Notes: generated from the letters alone by a model not told the origin. DNA of 26,152 bases from an uncultured Lachnospiraceae bacterium (GCA_910588965.1 CAJUSO010000047.1:1-26152); one strand, 5' to 3'; positions 7,036 through 15,882 are shown, counted from the stretch's first letter. Made by a program: numbers and translations.

Positions 7036-9390
7036 ATGGGACAGAGAAGGAAACGAAGGAAGCTGAAAAAAATCCTGCGCCAGGTCAGGAAATGCCAGGA
7101 ACGGATGAAGCTTTTGGACGATGGGGAATTATCCCATCTGACAGTGGAATTTAAAGAACGGCTGGCAGGCGGGGAAAGCCTGGATGCGCTCCTGCCTGAG
7201 GCATTTGCGGCCATCTGCGAGGCGGATGAGCGGATATTGGGGATGGCTCCTTATGATGTGCAGATCCTGGGAGGGATTGCGCTGCATAAGGGGTATCTGG
7301 CAGAAATGAACACAGGGGAAGGGAAGACCTTAGTGGCGACGATGCCCCTATACCTCAATGCGCTTACGGGAAAAAGCGTCATATTAGTGACGGTGAACGA
7401 TTACCTTGCCAAGCGTGACGCAGAGGAAATGGGGCCTGTCTACCAGTTCATGGGGCTTTCCGTATCGGCAGGGAGCGAAGAGGAGGAAGGCAAGGACGGG
7501 GTTGCAAAATATGAAAAATCCCAAAATGTATGGAAAAAGGAAATGTATGGGGCGGACATCGTATATACGACCCATAGTGCGTTAGGGTTTGATTATTTAT
7601 TGAATAACCTGGTGACCAGGGCGGAGGACCGGTTCCTGCGGGAATTTTATTATGTAATTATTGATGAGGCGGATTCCGTGCTTTTGGACGGGGCGCAGAC
7701 GCCGCTGGTTATTTCCAGTTCGCCCAGGGTGCAGTCGAACCTCTATGGGATAGCGGATTTTTTTGTCACTACGATGGAAGAGGATGTGGACTATGAAAAG
7801 GAAGACAAGGCGGTATGGCTGACGGATTCGGGGATCCGGTATGCAGAAACTTTCTTCCAGATAGATAATTTTTACAGCGAAGAATATTTTGAAATCAACC
7901 GCCATGTGACCCTTGCGTTGCGTGCCCATGCCACCCTTGAGCGGGGCGACGCCTATATGGTATCAAAAGATGGGGAGGTTGTGCTCTTAGATGGGGACAC
8001 AGGGCGGCTGATGCATGGGATGAAGCTGCGGGGCGGCCAGCACCAGGCCTTGGAGGCCAAGGAAGGGCTGGAGATTTCCCAGGAGAACCGTTCCGTGGCG
8101 GCCGTCACCTTCCAGAATTTATTCCTGATGTTCCCCAAAATGTCAGGGATGAGCGGCACGATGATAGATTCTTCCGAGGAACTTAGGGGCGTGTATGGGG
8201 CAAAGGTAATGGCAATCCCGCCGAACCGCCCCAGGCAGAGGGCTGATTTGCGTGACCGCTATTTCCGGAATAAAAAAGAGCAGATCCAGGCGGCAGTGGA
8301 AGAGACGCTGAGGCTCCATGCCATGGGGCGGCCTGTTTTGATTGTGGCGTCTAATATTGTGGACACGGAGTCCGTTTCCAAAATCCTGCTGGAAGAGCAA
8401 GTCCCCCACAACCTGCTGAACGCCAATAATGTTTACTGGGAAGCCGAAATCATTAAAGAGGCCGGCCAGCCAGGCGCAGTGACCGTGGCCACTTCCATGG
8501 CCGGCCGCGGCACGGACATTAAGCTGGGGGAGGGCGTGGAAAATCTGGGCGGCCTTGCCGTCATAGGGATTGGGCGGATGGGGAATGTCCGGATGGAGCG
8601 CCAGGCGAGGGGGCGCGCCGGGAGGCAGGGGGACGTGGGCTCCAGCCAGTTTTTCGTCTCGCTGGAGGACAGCGTGGTGGATGGCGGGGAATCTGGCAAA
8701 TATGATAAATATATAGAAGGGAAGAAGCGGATTAGCAGGCGGAAGCTGAAGAAAATCATTGACAAGTCCCAGGCCATTGGGGAGGAGTCGGCGGTGCTGT
8801 CCAGGAAAAGGTCTGTGGATTATGATAAGATTATGCAGCGGCAGAGGGATTTAATCTATGCGACTAGGAACCATCTGCTGGACGGCGGGGAAATAAAACG
8901 GGAGCAGATTTTAGAGATGGCTGGGAAGAACATTAAGCGGTTTTTGGATGCGGAAAAAAACCTGGACAGGCGGCAGCTTACCAGATATATCCTAGACAAC
9001 ATTTCTTACCGGCTGGAAAAGGATATCCCGGACCGTTCGTCGGATGCTTCTGTGGATCCGATGGAATACCTGCTCCAAAAGGTGGGCCAGCGCCTGGACG
9101 AACGGGAGAGGGATTTGGGGGCGGCGGATACGAATGCCTTTGTCCGTGTGGCAATGCTGAGCGCCATCGACAATGCCTGGGTGGAGCAGGTGGATTATAT
9201 GCATCAGCTCCAGGCAGCGGTTTCTGGCAGGGCTACGGCCCAGCGCAACCTTCTGTTTGAGTACCAGAACGAGGCCTTTGAATCATTTGAGAGAATGGAG
9301 CGCACGGTCTATGAAAGTGCCATGCGCAATATCATGCTGAGCAATGTATATGTGGACAAGGAAAAGAAACTGCATATTGTGTTCCCATAA
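7036..9390 (+). CDS. secA2: Accessory Sec preprotein translocase ATPase SecA2
   Basis: A 784-residue SecA-family motor that drives SRRP through SecY2 by ATP hydrolysis. Seen in order: a very basic N-terminus, Walker A MNTGEGKT (residues 91-98), the NDYLAKRD motif (121-128), DEAD box (210-213), SGMSGT (about 370-375), AGRGTDIKLGEG (489-500) and GRAGRQGD (526-533). The C-terminus ends KKLHIVFP without the Cys-rich zinc motif that housekeeping SecA uses to contact SecB and ribosomes, as expected for SecA2. I place the start at ATG 7036 because it gives the family length and lies 31 nt after asp3; an upstream in-frame TTG at 6955 inside asp3 would add 27 residues and is less likely. The Shine-Dalgarno at 7036 is weak. 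Confidence 0.94.
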   Translation: MGQRRKRRKLKKILRQVRKCQERMKLLDDGELSHLTVEFKERLAGGESLDALLPEAFAAICEADERILGMAPYDVQILGGIALHKGYLAEMNTGEGKTLVATMPLYLNALTGKSVILVTVNDYLAKRDAEEMGPVYQFMGLSVSAGSEEEEGKDGVAKYEKSQNVWKKEMYGADIVYTTHSALGFDYLLNNLVTRAEDRFLREFYYVIIDEADSVLLDGAQTPLVISSSPRVQSNLYGIADFFVTTMEEDVDYEKEDKAVWLTDSGIRYAETFFQIDNFYSEEYFEINRHVTLALRAHATLERGDAYMVSKDGEVVLLDGDTGRLMHGMKLRGGQHQALEAKEGLEISQENRSVAAVTFQNLFLMFPKMSGMSGTMIDSSEELRGVYGAKVMAIPPNRPRQRADLRDRYFRNKKEQIQAAVEETLRLHAMGRPVLIVASNIVDTESVSKILLEEQVPHNLLNANNVYWEAEIIKEAGQPGAVTVATSMAGRGTDIKLGEGVENLGGLAVIGIGRMGNVRMERQARGRAGRQGDVGSSQFFVSLEDSVVDGGESGKYDKYIEGKKRISRRKLKKIIDKSQAIGEESAVLSRKRSVDYDKIMQRQRDLIYATRNHLLDGGEIKREQILEMAGKNIKRFLDAEKNLDRRQLTRYILDNISYRLEKDIPDRSSDASVDPMEYLLQKVGQRLDERERDLGAADTNAFVRVAMLSAIDNAWVEQVDYMHQLQAAVSGRATAQRNLLFEYQNEAFESFERMERTVYESAMRNIMLSNVYVDKEKKLHIVFP

Positions 9391-9486
9391 GGGGGGATGC
9401 ATAGGGGAAGCTGCCAGGGGATTTGGCTAGGCAAATACAGGTATGCAGGAACCGCAGGGAAGGAAGAGAAAATAGGAGGGACGGAC

Positions 9487-10995
9487 ATGGTTTACAATTT
9501 TAATTTGGGCATCGGATGGGCCAGCAGCGGCGTGGAATACGCACAGGCCTACCGGGCAAAGGTGCTGCGGAGGATTGGGCAGGAGGCAAGGTTTATTTTT
9601 ACAGACATGTTCCCAAGGGATAATATCCAGCACATGGCGGAGAATATCGGGTTCCTGGATTCAGAGGTTATCTGGCTGTACACATTTTTTACAGACTGTA
9701 AAACCTCCCCTGTTACCTTTACGCAGAAGCAGCTGGAACAGACATTTGGCAGTAAGAAATTTACCAGTACCAAGGACGGGGCTACTGTAAAATATACCTT
9801 TCCAGGGACGAACATCTATTATATGGCGTATTTGGTAAATGAGAAAGAAAACCGGGTGCACCGGGTAGAAATGGTGTCCAACGGATGCCTGGTACGGAAG
9901 GATTATTATACTTATTGCAGGATTTATTCCGAATACTACGCCCCTCTGGACAATAAAGCACATTTATACCAACGGAGGTTTTTTCATGAAAATGGGACAG
10001 TGGCCTATGAGGAGATAACCGATGACGGCATCGTGACGTACCAGTTCCCAGACAGGCTGATTTGCTCGAAGGAGGAACTGGTGGGCTATTTGGTATCCCG
10101 CCTGAAGCTGACGCACCGTGACGCCGTAATCATCGACCGGACAACAGGGATTGGGCAGGCAATCTTGCAGAACGCCGCCCGGGCACGGGTGGGCATTGTC
10201 ATCCATGCGGACCATTTTAGCGAAGGGAGCACCGATGAGGAGCATATCCTATGGAACAATTATTATGAATATGCCTTTTCCCAGCATAAGCATATCAGCT
10301 TTTACATTACATCTACAGATACGCAGAAACAGCTGTTGCAAAAACAGTTCCAGAAGTATGCAGGCGCCAGCCCAGAGATTGTGACCATCCCAGTGGGGAG
10401 CATTGATGAGCAGAAACATCCCAAGGAAGGCCGGAAGAAGCATTCCCTGATTACAGCATCCAGGCTTGCGGATGAGAAACATATCGACTGGCTGATAGAG
10501 GCCGTTGTAAAAGCAAGGGAGCAGGTGCCGGACGTTACGCTGGATATTTATGGGAAGGGCGCAGAAGAGGCGAGGCTGAAAGAGCGGATGGAAGCTTTAG
10601 GATGCGGCGGGTATGTGCGGCTTTGCGGCCAGCAGAACCTGGATGAGGTGTATCAGGGGTATGAAGCATACCTGGCAGGCTCTACGAGCGAGGGGTTTGG
10701 CCTTACCCTCATGGAGGCAGTGGGTTCAGGCCTTCCAATCATTGGCTTTGACGTGCGGTATGGCAACCAGAATTTTATCGACGATGGGAAGAATGGGTAT
10801 CTGATCCCAGTGCATGATAAAATGGAAAAGAAAGAACGTGTGCAGCGCTTGGCAGAATGTATCGTCCGCCTGTTTACAGAAGCGGACTTGGAGGCATTCC
10901 AGAGGCATGCTTATGAAAAAGCAAAGATGTATATGACAGAAGAGATAGAGGGGAAATGGAAAACTTTACTGAAAAGGGTACGGAGGCCGTTGTAG
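9487..10995 (+). CDS. gtfA: SRRP N-acetylglucosaminyltransferase GtfA
   Basis: A 502-residue GT-B glycosyltransferase (GT4 family) that, with GtfB, adds GlcNAc from UDP-GlcNAc to Ser/Thr of the SRRP in the cytosol. The N-terminus NLGIGWASSGVEYAQAYRA and the following FTDM/DNIQHM stretch are hallmark GtfA. A beta-meander extension covers about residues 80-200. Donor-site signatures are SRLADEKHIDWL (Arg326, Lys331) and the E-x7-E motif in SEGFGLTLME (Glu402, Glu410). The start at 9487 is set by GGAGGG at 9475-9480; the frame is open up to 9397 but that extension has no family match. Only 96 nt separate it from secA2, so there is no room for asp4/asp5 at their streptococcal position. Confidence 0.94.
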   Translation: MVYNFNLGIGWASSGVEYAQAYRAKVLRRIGQEARFIFTDMFPRDNIQHMAENIGFLDSEVIWLYTFFTDCKTSPVTFTQKQLEQTFGSKKFTSTKDGATVKYTFPGTNIYYMAYLVNEKENRVHRVEMVSNGCLVRKDYYTYCRIYSEYYAPLDNKAHLYQRRFFHENGTVAYEEITDDGIVTYQFPDRLICSKEELVGYLVSRLKLTHRDAVIIDRTTGIGQAILQNAARARVGIVIHADHFSEGSTDEEHILWNNYYEYAFSQHKHISFYITSTDTQKQLLQKQFQKYAGASPEIVTIPVGSIDEQKHPKEGRKKHSLITASRLADEKHIDWLIEAVVKAREQVPDVTLDIYGKGAEEARLKERMEALGCGGYVRLCGQQNLDEVYQGYEAYLAGSTSEGFGLTLMEAVGSGLPIIGFDVRYGNQNFIDDGKNGYLIPVHDKMEKKERVQRLAECIVRLFTEADLEAFQRHAYEKAKMYMTEEIEGKWKTLLKRVRRPL

Positions 10996-11042
10996 GAAGA
11001 AGCGCAGGGTAACCGGTAACGTTGCAAAGGGAGTGAGAGAAG

Positions 11043-12389
11043 ATGGATAAAAATTTAAACGACGCCATTTTATTGTTTGACAATTATGGGCAGGACAGCC
11101 AGGCGCTGCATACCTCCTTCAAGCTGGCAGGTTTTTCCTGCCCAGCAGTGGCCATTGAGGACGACGGCTTCCTGCCAGATGATGTCATGTCGGTGTATGG
11201 CTTTTTCCTAGGTGATTTTAAAGCGGCATTGGGGGATAGGGCGAAACCGAAATATTTTAATGAAATCACAGTCCCGGAATATTGGGAAATCAGCGGGACG
11301 AACAGCAGCGGCAAGGTGCAGGACTTATACAAGGAACGGGGTAGGATTTTTTATGCAGAGCCGCGTCATAAACGGCTTGTGAAAATCGTGGATTGGTATG
11401 ATGAGCGGGGGGTAGTCCGTTCCAGCGACCATTATAACCGTTATGGGGCGGTTTATGGCCGGACAATATTTAACGCCAAAGGGCAGAAGGTGAATAAGAC
11501 GTATTTCTCGGCAGATGGGCGGGAGGCCATAGTAGAAAATTTTGTGACAGGCGACATTATCTTAAATGAGGGGGATGAGGTACGGATATTCCACAATAAG
11601 ACGGAGTTTGTGCTGCATTTCTTCGTACGTGCACGCTTTACCCAAAGCAGGATTTTCTTTAATTCCCTGTCTACGCCGTTTTTCGTGTCCAGCCAAATGA
11701 AGTCGCAGGTGAAGCGGGATATCCTGTTCTGGCAGGAGCCGGCCAGGGATGAGATCCCAGGCAATATGCAGTTGGTTTTTAAGGGGGAAGCCAGCCGCAC
11801 GGCCACCGTCATGGTACAGAAAAAGGAGGCCTATCACAAGCTGCTGGCCTTGGGCGCCCCAAAGGATATGGTCCATCAGCTGGGCTTCCTCTATCCTTTT
11901 TCCAAAGAGAACGCCCATCAGCCAGAGGCGCTGATCTGTACAAATTCAGACAATATCGAGCATTGCAGGGAGTTGGCTAAGGCGCTGCCGCAGATGCATT
12001 TCCATATCGCAGCTTTGACGGAAATGTCCTCCAAGCTGGCAGAAATGGATGCTTATAGTAATGTGAGCCTCTATCCAGGCATAAAGATGGGGGTTTTGGA
12101 AGAACTGTTTGAAACCTGTGACTATTATTTTGACATCAACCACGAATCGGAAATCGTCTCAGCAGTGTATCGGGCATTTTTACATAACCACTTAATTTTT
12201 GCGTTTCAGGAGACGGCGCATAATCCGGGTTTTGTGGCAGAAAGGCTGATGTTCCCAGCGGCAGGATGGCAGCGGATGCAGGCGGAAGCGGAGGCAGCCA
12301 TGGCGGATGCAGGGGTTTTGGAAAAAATGCTGCAGCAGCAGCGGGAGGCTGCCATGGCGGAAACGGCAGAACGTTACCAAAGGCTGTAG
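11043..12389 (+). CDS. gtfB: SRRP glycosyltransferase co-chaperone GtfB
   Basis: A 448-residue protein beginning NLNDAILLFDNYGQDSQALHTSFK, typical of GtfB, the partner of GtfA. In studied systems GtfB lacks full catalysis, binds the acceptor SRRP and stabilises and activates GtfA as a heterotetramer. A beta-meander-like stretch is seen near residues 118-165 (WYDERGVVRSS, then KTYFSADGREA). ATG 11043 has GGGAG upstream (about 11030) and lies 47 nt after gtfA. It is the last gene of the aSec cluster; a terminator-like hairpin follows 9 nt after the stop. No further glycosyltransferases follow, so within this window the glycan machinery is GtfA/GtfB only. Confidence 0.92.
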   Translation: MDKNLNDAILLFDNYGQDSQALHTSFKLAGFSCPAVAIEDDGFLPDDVMSVYGFFLGDFKAALGDRAKPKYFNEITVPEYWEISGTNSSGKVQDLYKERGRIFYAEPRHKRLVKIVDWYDERGVVRSSDHYNRYGAVYGRTIFNAKGQKVNKTYFSADGREAIVENFVTGDIILNEGDEVRIFHNKTEFVLHFFVRARFTQSRIFFNSLSTPFFVSSQMKSQVKRDILFWQEPARDEIPGNMQLVFKGEASRTATVMVQKKEAYHKLLALGAPKDMVHQLGFLYPFSKENAHQPEALICTNSDNIEHCRELAKALPQMHFHIAALTEMSSKLAEMDAYSNVSLYPGIKMGVLEELFETCDYYFDINHESEIVSAVYRAFLHNHLIFAFQETAHNPGFVAERLMFPAAGWQRMQAEAEAAMADAGVLEKMLQQQREAAMAETAERYQRL

Positions 12390-12398
12390 CGGCCATCC

Positions 12399-12428
12399 AG
12401 GGGAAGGTGCAAAGCGGCCTTCCCCTTG
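12399..12428 (+). terminator. Intrinsic terminator after gtfB
   Basis: AGGGGAAGG (12399-12407) pairs with CCTTCCCCT (12418-12426) around a 10-nt loop, followed by a short, imperfect T-rich stretch (TTGTTA). It ends the aSec operon and lies directly against the 3' end of the convergent lysR gene. Confidence 0.7.
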
Positions 12429-13331
12429 TTAATGCCCTCCTTTATAAGCCTCATAAAATGCCAGGAACTGTTTCAGCGGTTTTGAGATTTTCCCATCCAG
12501 GTTGTAAGCGAACCCAATCTCCCTTTTCTGGAGAGGTGTCCCAAGAGGGATTTCCAGCAAAGACCCTGCCTTTAATTCATTCTGCACAAAATCCCGGATG
12601 ACACTCCCTACGCCCAGGCTGATTTTAGACATTTCAATTAAAAGATCCAGGTTGGACACTTCAATCACATCCTGCGCCATAATATGGTTTTCCTGGAAAT
12701 AACTGTCAATGTACTGCCGCGTCATGTTCTCCCGGTCCAGCAGCAATAAGGTGGAATTCTGGAGGATATGGCCTTTTTCAATGCCGCGGGCTTTTAAGTT
12801 ATGCAGGTAACTCCTGGTGGCGACGAAAATATCTTCGATTTCCTGCAGTGGGTAAAACCCGATATTCTTCAGTGACTGGGGGCGCCCGACCAGCCCGATG
12901 TCCAGCCTCCCGTCCCCCAAGAGCTTTAGGGTCTGGTGGGTGGAATGGCAGGCAATGGATATATGGATGTGCGGGTATTTCTTAATGAAATCCCTGAGGT
13001 AAGGCAGCAGCACATATTTGCACAATGTTGCGCTGGCGCCGATGGCCAGGTTCCCCATCCCGAGGGCAATGGAACGCCGCAGCCTGTCCTCCCCCAGGGA
13101 CAGGGTCTCAAATGCAGACTTCACATGGGTGTAGAGCAATTCCCCCTCCGGCGTTAAGGACACCCCCCTGGAGCTGCGGTCAAACAGCTTTACTTCCAGG
13201 TTCTCCTCCAGCTTCTGGATGGATTTGCTGATAGCCGGCTGGCTGATATACAGTTCCTTGGCTGCCCGGGAGATATTCCCCGTATTGGCGACCGCATAGA
13301 AAATCCGGTAAGACGAAAGGTTCTGTTCCAT
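12429..13331 (-). CDS. LysR-family transcriptional regulator, probably of leuCD
   Basis: A 300-residue LysR-type regulator. The N-terminal winged helix-turn-helix is clear: FYAVANTGNISRAAKELYIS QPAIS-type sequence at residues 11-35, then FDRSSRGVSLTPEGE. The remainder is the usual periplasmic-binding-like effector domain. The start at 13331 is chosen for the strong AAGGAGG six bases upstream on the - strand; the frame extends nine residues further upstream (13358) without support. It diverges from leuC, the common layout in which a LysR protein controls its neighbour, so a role in leucine biosynthesis is likely. The effector cannot be read from sequence; alpha-isopropylmalate is known for LeuO/LeuB-type systems and would be only a guess here. 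Confidence 0.9.
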   Translation of the reverse strand: MEQNLSSYRIFYAVANTGNISRAAKELYISQPAISKSIQKLEENLEVKLFDRSSRGVSLTPEGELLYTHVKSAFETLSLGEDRLRRSIALGMGNLAIGASATLCKYVLLPYLRDFIKKYPHIHISIACHSTHQTLKLLGDGRLDIGLVGRPQSLKNIGFYPLQEIEDIFVATRSYLHNLKARGIEKGHILQNSTLLLLDRENMTRQYIDSYFQENHIMAQDVIEVSNLDLLIEMSKISLGVGSVIRDFVQNELKAGSLLEIPLGTPLQKREIGFAYNLDGKISKPLKQFLAFYEAYKGGH

Positions 13332-13517
13332 AAAATCCCTCCTTTTCCTTGGGAACACCGCGATCTTTTATAACTTTGGATTATAATAATTATATTTAAT
13401 ATGTATTTCTATTATAATACATCTTATGCTAAAATAGCAAGCAGTAAGATACTTGCATTTGGGAATTTGTATTTAGGAATTTTGTATTTGGGAGAAAACA
13501 AACAGGAGGATAGGAAG
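13332..13517. promoter_or_regulatory. Divergent lysR/leuC control region with LysR-type operator
   Basis: An AT-rich intergenic region. At 13382-13394 is the perfect odd palindrome TATAATAATTATA, which fits the LysR box rule T-N11-A. A TATAAT -10 lies at 13413-13418 on the + strand; the matching -35 position (about 13390-13395) is poor and overlaps the palindrome, as expected for an activator-dependent or repressible promoter. A second possible extended -10 is TGCTAAAAT at 13427-13435. The leuC leader then holds three imperfect 14-15 nt repeats (13453-13494). Promoter calls are by eye. Confidence 0.6.
13453..13494 (+). repeat. Three imperfect 14-15 nt direct repeats in the leuC leader
   Basis: Units TTGCATTTGGGAAT, TTGTATTTAGGAAT and TTGTATTTGGGAG follow one another directly, ending 9 nt before the leuC ribosome binding site. 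They may be protein or RNA recognition sites, or simple slippage products; nothing in the sequence decides. Confidence 0.75.
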
Positions 13518-14774
13518 ATGGGAATGACAATGACACAGAAAATCCTGGCTGCAGCAGCAGGCCTTCCGGAAGTGAAGGCAGGCCAATTAATCGAGGCAGA
13601 TTTGGATTTGGTGCTGGGGAATGATATCACAACACCCGTGGCAATCCATGAAATGGACAAATTTACGGCAGAAGGCGTATTCCACAAAGACAAAATCGCA
13701 CTGGTAATGGACCACTTCGTGCCCAATAAGGATATCAAGTCCGCACAGCACTGCAAATGCGTCCGGGAATTTGCCTGCAAGCATGAAATCCGCAATTATT
13801 TTGACGTAGGGGAGATGGGGATTGAGCATGCCCTGCTGCCGGAAAAAGGCCTTACCGTTGCAGGGGACGTGATTATCGGCGCTGACTCCCATACCTGCAC
13901 TTATGGCGCGTTGGGGGCTTTCTCTACAGGCGTAGGGAGCACGGACATGGCCGCCGGCATGGCAACGGGGAAGGCATGGTTTAAGGTGCCCTCTGCCATC
14001 AAGTTCAACCTGGTAGGCAAGCTTTCCAAATGGGTCAGCGGCAAGGACGTCATCCTGCATATCATCGGCATGATTGGCGTGGACGGCGCCCTTTATAAGT
14101 CCATGGAATTTACCGGGGAGGGCATTGCCAGCCTTTCTATGGACGACCGTTTCACGATTGCCAACATGGCCATTGAGGCGGGGGGCAAGAACGGCATATT
14201 CCCTGTAGATGAGAAAGCCGTAGCCTACATGAAGGAGCATTCCAGCCGGGAATTTAAAATCTATGAGGCAGACCCGGACGCAGAATATGACGAGACCTAC
14301 ACCATTGACCTGGGCGCCTTGAAGCCGACGGTAGCCTTCCCCCACCTGCCGGAAAACACCAGGACGGTAGAAGAGGCGGGGGAGGTAAGCATTGACCAGG
14401 TGGTGATTGGCTCCTGCACCAACGGGCGCCTGGACGACCTGCGCGTTGCAGCCAAGGTGCTGGAAGGGAAGAAGGTAGCCAAAGGGATCCGCTGCATCGT
14501 TATCCCAGCCACCCAGAAAATTTACCTGGACGCCATGGAAGAAGGCCTCTTAAAGATTTTCATTGAGGCGGGCGCCATTGTAAGCGCCCCTACCTGCGGC
14601 CCGTGCCTGGGCGGCTATATGGGTATCCTGGCCGAAGGGGAGCGGTGCGTGTCCACCACCAACCGTAACTTTGTAGGCCGCATGGGGCATGTGGAGTCTG
14701 AAATATACCTGGCAAGCCCGGCAGTCGCGGCAGCCAGCGCCATTGCCGGCAAGATCGCAGCCCCTGCCGAATAG
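13518..14774 (+). CDS. leuC: 3-isopropylmalate dehydratase large subunit (LeuC, aconitase family)
   Basis: A 418-residue aconitase-fold protein. With LeuD it isomerises 2-isopropylmalate to 3-isopropylmalate in leucine biosynthesis. The [4Fe-4S] cluster ligands are visible as Cys300 in GSCTNGR and Cys360/Cys363 in TCGPCLGG; the GADSHTCTYGALGAF motif lies at 121-135. The length and separate small subunit fit the short archaeal/clostridial LeuC type, which overlaps with homoaconitase, but the Clostridia context favours leucine synthesis. ATG 13518 has AGGAGGA at 13504-13510; the frame is open 39 codons further upstream, across the promoter, and that extension is rejected. LeuD follows after 41 nt. 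Confidence 0.93.
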   Translation: MGMTMTQKILAAAAGLPEVKAGQLIEADLDLVLGNDITTPVAIHEMDKFTAEGVFHKDKIALVMDHFVPNKDIKSAQHCKCVREFACKHEIRNYFDVGEMGIEHALLPEKGLTVAGDVIIGADSHTCTYGALGAFSTGVGSTDMAAGMATGKAWFKVPSAIKFNLVGKLSKWVSGKDVILHIIGMIGVDGALYKSMEFTGEGIASLSMDDRFTIANMAIEAGGKNGIFPVDEKAVAYMKEHSSREFKIYEADPDAEYDETYTIDLGALKPTVAFPHLPENTRTVEEAGEVSIDQVVIGSCTNGRLDDLRVAAKVLEGKKVAKGIRCIVIPATQKIYLDAMEEGLLKIFIEAGAIVSAPTCGPCLGGYMGILAEGERCVSTTNRNFVGRMGHVESEIYLASPAVAAASAIAGKIAAPAE

Positions 14775-14815
14775 CAGATATGTGTAGCATGAGAATAGGA
14801 GAAATGGAGGACGAC

Positions 14816-15301
14816 ATGAAAGCCAGCGGAACCGTTTTTAAATATGGAGACAATGTAGATACAGACGTGATTATCCCAGCAAGGTACTTAAATTCTTCCG
14901 ACCCGGAAGAGTTAGCAGCCCATTGCATGGAAGATATTGACAAGGAATTTGTGGGGAAGGTCCAAAAAGGGGATCTGATTGTGGCGGACAAGAATTTTGG
15001 CTGCGGCTCTTCCCGGGAGCATGCGCCCATTGCCATTAAGGCGGCAGGCGTAAGCTGTGTGATTGCAGAGACCTTTGCCCGGATTTTTTACCGGAATGCC
15101 ATCAATATCGGGCTGCCTATCATAGAATGCCCAGAGGCCGCCAAAGGGATTGCGGCAGGGGATGAGGTGGAAGTGGATTTTGACAGCGGCGTAATTACCA
15201 ATAAGACCAAAGGGACGTCCTACCAAGGGCAGGCATTCCCGGAATTTATGCAGAAGATTATCCAGGCAGAAGGCCTGATAAATTATATTAACCAGAAATG
15301 A
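14816..15301 (+). CDS. leuD: 3-isopropylmalate dehydratase small subunit (LeuD)
   Basis: A 161-residue swivelling-domain subunit of isopropylmalate isomerase. It begins MKASGTVFKYGDNVDTDVII, the standard LeuD start, and has the substrate-binding loop GCGSSREHA at residues 62-70. It forms the heterodimer with LeuC upstream. ATG 14816 is preceded by GGAGG at 14806-14810; an in-frame ATG at 14780 would add 12 residues and lacks a site. It ends just before a strong terminator, so leuC-leuD is a two-gene unit here; leuA and leuB are not in the window. Confidence 0.93.
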   Translation: MKASGTVFKYGDNVDTDVIIPARYLNSSDPEELAAHCMEDIDKEFVGKVQKGDLIVADKNFGCGSSREHAPIAIKAAGVSCVIAETFARIFYRNAINIGLPIIECPEAAKGIAAGDEVEVDFDSGVITNKTKGTSYQGQAFPEFMQKIIQAEGLINYINQK

Positions 15302-15319
15302 TGACGCGCACTGCGCACC

Positions 15320-15365
15320 AAAGCGGGCAGCCCCCTTCACTTATGAGAGGGCTGCCCGCTTTCTT
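15320..15365. terminator. Strong, probably bidirectional terminator between leuD and the ECF gene
   Basis: AAAGCGGGCAGCCC (15320-15333) pairs perfectly with GGGCTGCCCGCTTT (15349-15362) around a 15-nt loop and is followed by CTT. The - strand side has a shorter T run (TTTGG). It sits between two convergent genes and likely ends both. Confidence 0.88.
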
Positions 15366-15882
15366 AATTCCGGTAGGAGGCCTGTTCGGCACGCCTTAAT
15401 ACGGAAATCAGGGGCACAATCAGCGCCCCGCAGAAGAAATTACTGATCCCATGGATGAAGTCCCAGGGAAGGCCGGCGATTATCCAGGCAACCATCCCTT
15501 GGAAGCTTAGCCCAAACAGGATTGCCTGTGCCGGGGCATACAATGTCCCAAACAGGAAGCCATGCGCTGCACAGACAGCCATATAGACGATAGGCCGCAC
15601 TTTTTTGGGCATGTCCTGCGGCAGGAGCATGGTAGCGCCCCAGAGGGCAGCCCATACATAGAGGTATGGGACCCACCAGCTGGAAAATCCGCTGAAGACG
15701 CCGTTTAGGAGTACATATACATAGATGGGGTACAGCGCTTTTTTGCGGTAGGTTACCGTAAAGGCAATCACAAATACGCCCAGCAGGTGGATATTCGGCG
15801 CAGCCTCCAGCAGGAATTTTGAAGCATACATCACTGCTCCCAGCATGCCGAATACGGCCATTTCCCGGACGGTCAGCTTCAT
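15364..15882 (-). CDS. ECF transporter S component, probably for cobalamin or a related corrinoid
   Basis: A 172-residue, very hydrophobic protein with about six membrane segments, such as AVFGMLGAVMYASKFLL near the N-terminus and FLFGTLYAPAQAILFGL further on, typical of ECF S components: small membrane proteins that bind a vitamin and share an energising module (EcfA, EcfA', EcfT) encoded elsewhere. It overlaps the lipoprotein gene by ATGA and shares its leader, which contains a cobalamin riboswitch. Substrate assignment therefore comes from regulation: vitamin B12 or a precursor such as cobinamide. No ATPase or EcfT lies nearby, so it fits the group II arrangement. Confidence 0.85.
   Translation of the reverse strand: MKLTVREMAVFGMLGAVMYASKFLLEAAPNIHLLGVFVIAFTVTYRKKALYPIYVYVLLNGVFSGFSSWWVPYLYVWAALWGATMLLPQDMPKKVRPIVYMAVCAAHGFLFGTLYAPAQAILFGLSFQGMVAWIIAGLPWDFIHGISNFFCGALIVPLISVLRRAEQASYRN

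Noticed and set aside
9391..9486. Possible asp4/asp5 genes between secA2 and gtfA
   Set aside because: Only 96 nt remain and no frame with a membrane helix and its own start fits.
12266..12601. + strand frame rich in Gly/Ala across the gtfB end
   Set aside because: It crosses the gtfB stop, the terminator and the lysR gene in the wrong strand.
13401..13517. N-terminal extension of leuC or a leucine leader peptide (frame contains several Leu codons)
   Set aside because: The frame starts upstream of the likely -10 box, runs straight into leuC without a stop, and has no run of Leu codons or attenuator hairpin; leuC has its own strong ribosome binding site.
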